Below are positions 5,246 to 9,530 of a stretch of DNA of 9,530 nt, one piece after another. Under the pieces are notes generated by a model that saw only the letters and a program-made list of their open reading frames with translations, ran no database searches and was not told the origin of the DNA. Numbering within the stretch: the first letter of the stretch is position 1; each line of letters begins with the position of its first letter. This DNA is from an uncultured Spirochaetaceae bacterium (GTDB lineage Bacteria; Spirochaetota; Spirochaetia; SZUA-6; Bin103): assembly GCA_913043885.1 (NCBI GenBank), contig CAJWOB010000069.1:1-9530 (forward strand), written 5' to 3'. The position numbers were made by a program, and so were the translations under genes.

Positions 5246-6493
5246 CTACCCGTTGAGTCGCTCATCCAGCTCCACCACCCGTCGTTCGCGGCGCGCCTGT
5301 TCGGCGGCGAACACGATGCGGTGGGTGGCCAGGGAGGTCTGCACGTCGGTGGCGACGCCGCTGCGATCGCCGGAGCGAATCGCCTGCAGCCAGGCGTCGG
5401 CGAGACGCCGGTCGCCCCCGCCATGCGCCCCCGCCTCCTCCTGGATCTCGATTCGCTCCACGGCGCCCTGGCCGTAGCGGCTCACCTCGATGCCGTGCTC
5501 CGAGAAATCGGCCACCCCCTCGGTACCGTGGACGCGGGTGCGACGCCCACCAACGGCGGTGAAGCCGGTCATGGTCAGCGTCGCGGTAGCCCCTCCCTCG
5601 TACTCCAGTGCCACCACCTGGTGATCGACGACGTCGTTGTCACACTTCCAGACACAGCGACCGTAGTCCCCGTCGCTTACCGCCGCCAAATGTGCTTCGC
5701 GCCGGTGGTCGAACGGAGAGGCGCCACGGGCCGGAAAGCTCTCCCGATCGGCGTCCACGTACAGCTTGAGGGCGGACCACGGGCAGGTCGGCTCGACACC
5801 GCAATCGACGCAGCGCTCACCGCTGCCCTCGGGCGCATGGTCCTCGGTGAAATAGGAGAGCGAACCGAAGGAGCTGACCGCGCGACAACGGCGGCCGAGC
5901 AGGTAGGTGAGGAAGTCGATGTCGTGACAACTCTTGGCAAGGAGCATGAACGCCGATCGCGCCTCGTTCCCCCACTTGCCGCGCACAAAGCTGTGCGCCT
6001 GGTGCCACCACAGCACCTGCTCCAGGTGGTCGACAGTCGCCACCTGCCCCAGACGCCCGGAGTCGACCACTTCCTTGAGCAGCCGGAACGGCCGCGCGTA
6101 GCGCAGCGAGTGGCACACCGCGGTGATGCCAGGGGCGTCCTCGGCAGCGGCCGCGATCCGGCGGCACTCCTCCCAGGTGGGCGCCATCGGTTTCTCCAGT
6201 AGCAGATGATGGCCTGCCTCGAGGGCGGCAATTGCCGGCTCGGCGTGGTCGCGATCCATCGTGGTGACCACGACGGCGTCGATGTGCTCCCCGGCAGCCA
6301 GCAACTCGCGCCAGTCTGAGTAGCACCGATCGCCGGCCAAGCCGTGCTCGGCAGCAAAGTGCTCTCGCAGGTCCGCCTGTGGCTCGGCCACGGCGACCAC
6401 CGTCGCCCACTCCGGTCGTTGGCTGATGAGCTCGCCGAAGAGACGTCCGCGCCCGCCGGCACCGCAGATGGCCACCCGTAGTTCGTCGCTCAC
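5246..6493 (-). CDS. Gfo/Idh/MocA-family NAD(P)-dependent oxidoreductase
   Basis: This 415-residue cytosolic dehydrogenase probably acts on a sugar, inositol or sugar derivative. The N-terminal Rossmann domain has GAGGRG at 11-16. Glu100-Lys101-Pro102 in LLLEKPM is the family's nicotinamide/substrate motif. The catalytic-site segment KSCHDIDFL carries Lys187, His190 and Asp193. The C-terminal alpha/beta domain ends with a normal dimerisation sheet. An insertion with CVDC at 228-231 and Cys237 (PTCPW) resembles the cysteine cluster of a subgroup of these proteins and may bind a metal. The start is GTG 6493, giving VSDELRVAICG; longer readings are not family-like and lie over the promoter and desaturase start. 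No Shine-Dalgarno is seen. It diverges from the desaturase over a 97-base gap. The substrate is unknown. Confidence 0.91.
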   Translation of the reverse strand: MSDELRVAICGAGGRGRLFGELISQRPEWATVVAVAEPQADLREHFAAEHGLAGDRCYSDWRELLAAGEHIDAVVVTTMDRDHAEPAIAALEAGHHLLLEKPMAPTWEECRRIAAAAEDAPGITAVCHSLRYARPFRLLKEVVDSGRLGQVATVDHLEQVLWWHQAHSFVRGKWGNEARSAFMLLAKSCHDIDFLTYLLGRRCRAVSSFGSLSYFTEDHAPEGSGERCVDCGVEPTCPWSALKLYVDADRESFPARGASPFDHRREAHLAAVSDGDYGRCVWKCDNDVVDHQVVALEYEGGATATLTMTGFTAVGGRRTRVHGTEGVADFSEHGIEVSRYGQGAVERIEIQEEAGAHGGGDRRLADAWLQAIRSGDRSGVATDVQTSLATHRIVFAAEQARRERRVVELDERLNG

Positions 6494-6502
6494 AAGGCGG
6501 CG

Positions 6503-6531
6503 AGTATCATCGGCGTCGTTCCCCGGCGCAA
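6503..6531 (-). promoter_or_regulatory. Weak promoter for the Gfo/Idh/MocA gene
   Basis: On the minus strand TTGCGC (6531-6526) and GATACT (6508-6503) have exactly 17 bases between them, but match the sigma-70 consensus at only 3 and 4 of 6 positions. The -10 ends 9 bases before GTG 6493, so the transcript would have almost no leader, consistent with the absence of a Shine-Dalgarno sequence. Confidence 0.25.
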
Positions 6532-6590
6532 TCGAAGCCCCGCCCCGACGCTGGACACTCGGCGGGGCCGGCAGTAACCCTTGTGCTGCG

Positions 6591-7769
6591 ATGGCAGACA
6601 TACACCCGCCACTGGCGGACGTTCGGCGCACCCTGCGAGTCAAGTGGTACCGCAGCCCGATCGAGCCGGCGCTGCTCCGCGAGCTGATGCGGAGGAGCAA
6701 TCTCCAGGGCTGGTTCCAGGCAGCGGGCAACCTGCTCCTCCTGGGCGCCACCGGGACGCTTGCCTACCTTCTCTTCCTCAATCAGATCTGGGTTGGCTTC
6801 GCCGTGGCCCTCTACGTCCACTGCACGATGGGGGCGTTCGTCAGCGCCGCCTGTCACGAGCTCGACCACGGCACGGCGTTCGCCAGCAAGCGGCTGAATC
6901 GGATCTTCGTCCACATCTACGGTCTGCTGGCGTGGTTCAACATGCATGACTACGCCCTCAGCCACACCTACCACCACCGCTACACGCTGCACCCAGAGGG
7001 CGACCGGGAGGTGATGCTGCCACAGTCGCCCACCCTCCGCTGGCTGTACGTGCTGCAGCTGTTCACCATCAATATCACCGGCGGCCCGATGTGTCGCGGG
7101 CTGTTCGTGGTGCTGCGCGACACCATTACCGCTGCGTTTGGGCTGCCGCTGCGCCCCGACCGCGTCGATCACGACGAGCCAATCGGTATGTACGCGCAGG
7201 AGTGGATGGCGGCGCTGTATGCCGCTCACCCGGAGGAGAGGCGCAAGTCGATCCGCTGGGCGCGAATCCTGCTGCTGTTCCACGGTGCGGTGCTGGCGGC
7301 GGCCATCGCCACCGGACTGTGGCTGCTGCCGGTGCTGATTAGCCTACCGCTGGTTGTCGCCAATTGGTGGCGCTACGCCATCTTCATGCCGATGCACTGC
7401 GGCCTGCGCGACAACGTTGCCGACTTCCGCAAGTGCGTGCGCAGCACGAAGATCGACCCGCTGTCGTCGTTCCTGTACTGGCGCATGAACTGGCACATGG
7501 AGCACCACATGTACGCCGGCGTGCCGTGTTACCGACTCCGCAAGCTGGCCCGCGCAATCGAGTCCGACACCCCCAGGCCGCGCACGCTGCTGGGCGCGTG
7601 GCGCGAGATGCGGCAGACCTGGAAGCGGCAGAAGACCGAGCCCGACTACCAGTTCGACACGCCGGTGCCGACCGCAGCGAGCACCGTTGCCGATGGGGAT
7701 GCCCGCGACGACGACAAGCTCGGCGCATCGATCGGCGACCTGGCACCGGCGATACTAGCCGGGCGATAG
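6591..7769 (+). CDS. Membrane fatty acid desaturase
   Basis: This 392-residue integral membrane di-iron enzyme would introduce a double bond (or hydroxyl) into a lipid or related substrate using O2 and an electron donor. The three histidine boxes are intact and in order: HELDH at 89-93, HTYHH at 125-129 and HMEHH at 302-306; a further His269 lies in MPMHCGLRDN. Hydrophobic segments at about 44-64, 66-87 and 226-257 give the usual hairpin topology with the boxes on the cytoplasmic side. The start is ATG 6591; upstream in-frame sequence is antisense to the Gfo/Idh start. No ribosome site is seen. The Thr/Asp-rich C-terminal tail from about residue 350 is probably disordered. It diverges from the Gfo/Idh gene and converges on the GH32 gene with a 13-base gap. 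Regiospecificity and substrate cannot be assigned. Confidence 0.91.
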   Translation: MADIHPPLADVRRTLRVKWYRSPIEPALLRELMRRSNLQGWFQAAGNLLLLGATGTLAYLLFLNQIWVGFAVALYVHCTMGAFVSAACHELDHGTAFASKRLNRIFVHIYGLLAWFNMHDYALSHTYHHRYTLHPEGDREVMLPQSPTLRWLYVLQLFTINITGGPMCRGLFVVLRDTITAAFGLPLRPDRVDHDEPIGMYAQEWMAALYAAHPEERRKSIRWARILLLFHGAVLAAAIATGLWLLPVLISLPLVVANWWRYAIFMPMHCGLRDNVADFRKCVRSTKIDPLSSFLYWRMNWHMEHHMYAGVPCYRLRKLARAIESDTPRPRTLLGAWREMRQTWKRQKTEPDYQFDTPVPTAASTVADGDARDDDKLGASIGDLAPAILAGR

Positions 7770-7782
7770 AAACCGCGTCCGG

Positions 7783-9066
7783 CTAGGACGCCGCCAGCTG
7801 CCACACGTCCAGCGAGACCGCCCGCGCCTCTCCGTCGTCGGCAAACAGCGCCACGTCCCGGTCCTCGTCGTCGGGGTAGTTCACCCGCGTCACCGTGGCC
7901 GCGCCGTCGTTGATGAACAGCTCCATGACCGATCGGTCGAGGAACAGGTGGAGCGTAAGGCGACCGTCGTGACGCCGGCGAAGGACGGGCTCGTTGGTGT
8001 CGATTCTGGTCCCCGCCACCAGCAGCCCGTCGTCGCTCCAGCGAATCTCGAGCCCGCCCATCCCATTGCTGCCGCAGCGCAGCCGTAGCCCGCAGGCGGC
8101 GACGCTGCCGCGATCCAGCTCAGCAACGATCTCCAGCGCGTCACCGCGCACCCCGTCCACTCGGCGCGTTCCCGATGCGACCACCAAGTCGTCTCGGCGG
8201 ACGTGGTCGCCGCGCAACTGGCGGAGCTCGGGGAGCGGGCGCTGTATCAGGACCCCCTCCCGGATGCTCAGCACCCGCGGCAGCGACATACATCCCCGCC
8301 AGCCGCGCCCGGTGCGGAAACCGCTCACCCAGCCCAGCAAGATGGTCCGCCCCGCAGGGTCTCCCGCTGCGTCTTCGAACACCGTGGTGCCATAGAGTCC
8401 CCGCGACAACGAGGGTGGGTCGTCGTATCCGGCCCCGCCGTAGCCGTAGTCCAGCACGTGCGGGCCGCTGCCCAGGAAGCCGACCGCCTGCCACTGCGTC
8501 AGCGCCTCGTCGCGTGCCTCCACCACAAGACCGTTGGCTTCCTTGAATGTGGCGAACGTGCGGCCGCCGACGGCGAAGACGTACATGTCCGCCCAGTTGA
8601 AGCGGATGTCGGCCGGCACCCCGCTCTGGCCGGCGCGCAGCCCCAGGTCCACGCGCCGCCAGGTGAGCAGCTCGTCGTCGGCCGGCAGCGCCCCCCACGC
8701 TTCGCGCTTGTTCTCCGGTGTCCCGAATGGCGTCCTGGTGTAGAACAGCATCGGCACCCCGTCGACGCGGATGCAGGCGCTGCCGGACGCGAGCCCCCGC
8801 TCGCCCTGATCCGCCAGCGGCAACAGCGCCGGCGGCAGGAACTCCCAACGTACCAGGTCGGGGCTGCGCGCGTGGCCCCAACCGATGCCCTCGGCGGTCT
8901 GGTCCGATCCCGACATGTCGTGCCACGGCTGGAACTGGTAGAAGACGTGATAGTGACCATTCAGATAGAAGGCGCCGTGGGTGTCGTTCATCCACTGCGC
9001 CGGCGGCAGGAAGTGGAACGTTGGTCGCGTCGGGTCGCCGGCCACCTCGCCGGCAGCGGCGGCCAC
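7783..9066 (-). CDS. GH32 fructosidase-like protein apparently lacking the catalytic acid/base segment
   Basis: GH32 enzymes cleave fructose from sucrose, levan or inulin. From GTG 9066 the 427-residue product shows HFLPPAQWMNDTHG with the nucleophile Asp28 (usually WMNDPNG), WGHARSPDLVRWE at 63-75, a degenerate RDP motif (FNWADMYVF, keeping Asp160), GRTILLGWV at 239-247, WRGCMSLPRVLS, and a C-terminal beta-sandwich with LDRSVMELFINDG. Between WQAVGFL (192-198) and HVLDYGYG (203-210), where about 45 residues with the ECP acid/base motif belong, only four residues remain. The protein may be inactive or a binding protein. The start is uncertain: no ribosome site supports GTG 9066, and the open frame runs on to 9471 through what looks like antisense of another gene, so the true 5' end may be cut by a junction. 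There is no signal peptide in the part shown, so location is undetermined. Confidence 0.82.
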   Translation of the reverse strand: MAAAAGEVAGDPTRPTFHFLPPAQWMNDTHGAFYLNGHYHVFYQFQPWHDMSGSDQTAEGIGWGHARSPDLVRWEFLPPALLPLADQGERGLASGSACIRVDGVPMLFYTRTPFGTPENKREAWGALPADDELLTWRRVDLGLRAGQSGVPADIRFNWADMYVFAVGGRTFATFKEANGLVVEARDEALTQWQAVGFLGSGPHVLDYGYGGAGYDDPPSLSRGLYGTTVFEDAAGDPAGRTILLGWVSGFRTGRGWRGCMSLPRVLSIREGVLIQRPLPELRQLRGDHVRRDDLVVASGTRRVDGVRGDALEIVAELDRGSVAACGLRLRCGSNGMGGLEIRWSDDGLLVAGTRIDTNEPVLRRRHDGRLTLHLFLDRSVMELFINDGAATVTRVNYPDDEDRDVALFADDGEARAVSLDVWQLAAS

Positions 9067-9088
9067 CGCCCGCTGGGCGGAAGAACAG

Positions 9089-9334
9089 AACCCCAACACC
9101 GGTGTCGTGGTGCGGGGGCCCGCGCCCGGCGGGCTCGGTCCCGCGGACGCGGGACGCCTCATCGGACGGCCGGTACTGGCAGCGATGCGACCGCAACCCG
9201 GCATCGAGGCACAGCTGGATTGCGGGGGTTTGCGGTTGCGGCCGCACGCACCGCTTGTTCGTGCGGCTCGCAAGGTGCTGGCATTGGTCAGCCGCCGGCC
9301 CGAGCTCGCACACGCCTCGGAGTTGGTGGCATGA
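9089..9334 (+). CDS. C-terminal fragment of an Ssd/CpaE-like septum-site protein
   Basis: Eighty-one residues from NPNTGVVVRGPAPGGL through GGLRLRPHAPLVRAARKVL resemble the C-terminal end of actinobacterial septum-site-determining (Ssd) MinD/CpaE-like proteins, which sit just before tad-type secretion genes. The N-terminal receiver-like and ATPase parts are absent because the segment to the left belongs to the GH32 gene on the other strand. The stop overlaps the next start in ATGA, matching the Ssd-TadA gene order known in mycobacteria and relatives. Leucine is often TTG here (4 of 11), unlike the rest of the window. Assigned from remembered family features, so moderately sure. Confidence 0.58.
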   Translation, partial: NPNTGVVVRGPAPGGLGPADAGRLIGRPVLAAMRPQPGIEAQLDCGGLRLRPHAPLVRAARKVLALVSRRPELAHASELVA

Positions 9335-9530
9335 CCGGGTCGTTGGTCGACCGCGTCCGGGAGCGGTTGGCCGCCGAAGGAGCTCCGCTGCGTCCGAGCG
9401 TGGTGGCTGCGGCTATCCGGGCCGAGTCCGGTGGCGTGCTCGGGGATACGGAAGTGTTGAGCAGTCTGCACGAGCTGCAGACCGAATTGGTGGGCGCGGG
9501 CGTGCTGGAGCCGCTGTTGCGCGGGCCGGG
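9331..9530 (+). CDS. TadA/CpaF-family secretion ATPase, N-terminal fragment (runs off the window)
   Basis: From ATG 9331 the 66 visible residues (MTGSLVDRVRERLAAEG...) contain the helical N-terminal region with VLGDTEVL and ELVGAGVLEPLLRGPG, typical of the segment just before the nucleotide-binding domain of actinobacterial TadA/CpaF ATPases, which power tad/Flp pilus assembly or related secretion. The Walker motifs lie beyond the window. ATGA overlap with the preceding Ssd-like stop supports both calls and implies translational coupling. TTG encodes 5 of 11 leucines, a codon habit not shared by the genes to the left. Confidence 0.7.
   Translation, partial: MTGSLVDRVRERLAAEGAPLRPSVVAAAIRAESGGVLGDTEVLSSLHELQTELVGAGVLEPLLRGP

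Noticed and set aside
5135..6202. Long open frame (355 codons) on the plus strand
   Set aside because: It is the antisense of the Gfo/Idh/MocA gene, whose motifs are complete. Long opposite-strand frames are expected at this GC content.
9067..9471. N-terminal extension of the GH32 frame to ATG 9471
   Set aside because: It is low-complexity and antisense to the Ssd and TadA fragments. No signal peptide or family sequence is visible.

Overview
The window is bacterial, GC-rich (roughly two-thirds G+C, with strong G/C preference at third codon positions) and densely coded on both strands. I see no rRNA, tRNA, CRISPR array, transposase, integrase or phage gene. No gene names the host. The body (about 160-9060) carries accessory catabolic and redox enzymes typical of free-living or symbiotic heterotrophs. 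The last ~440 bases look distinctly actinobacterial: the end of an Ssd/CpaE-like septum-site protein overlapping the start of a TadA/CpaF-type ATPase, with much more TTG leucine than the rest.

Layout from left to right: the C-terminal part of a D-2-hydroxyacid dehydrogenase (+); a thioredoxin overlapping a zinc-free MDR oxidoreductase (+); a convergent COG3618-type amidohydrolase (-); divergent from it, a KamA-type radical SAM aminomutase followed after one base by a D-Ala-D-Ala-ligase-like ATP-grasp protein (+); then an abrupt change to the minus strand with a double zinc-ribbon fragment and a small overlapping upstream ORF; a Gfo/Idh/MocA oxidoreductase (-); divergent from it, a membrane fatty acid desaturase (+); a convergent GH32 fructosidase-like protein (-); and finally the Ssd and TadA fragments (+).

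How the genes could work together: the hydroxyacid dehydrogenase, amidohydrolase/lactonase, Gfo/Idh oxidoreductase and GH32 protein all fit sugar and sugar-acid turnover, but they are not one operon. The best candidate for a dedicated small pathway is the aminomutase/ATP-grasp pair. The aminomutase keeps the residues expected for a lysine-like substrate, so its beta-amino acid could be ligated by the partner. However, the ATP-grasp gene is cut before its metal-binding C-terminal end.

The most striking property is structural. At three places (about 115-160, 4715-4790 and 9030-9089) a gene stops matching its family and an unrelated coding segment begins, with no mobile element or visible repeat. 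This looks more like a mosaic, meaning rearrangement, an amplification or assembly chimera, or contamination, than an evolved cluster. The right edge is very probably DNA of another organism. In addition, the GH32 protein appears to lack the segment that carries the catalytic acid/base.
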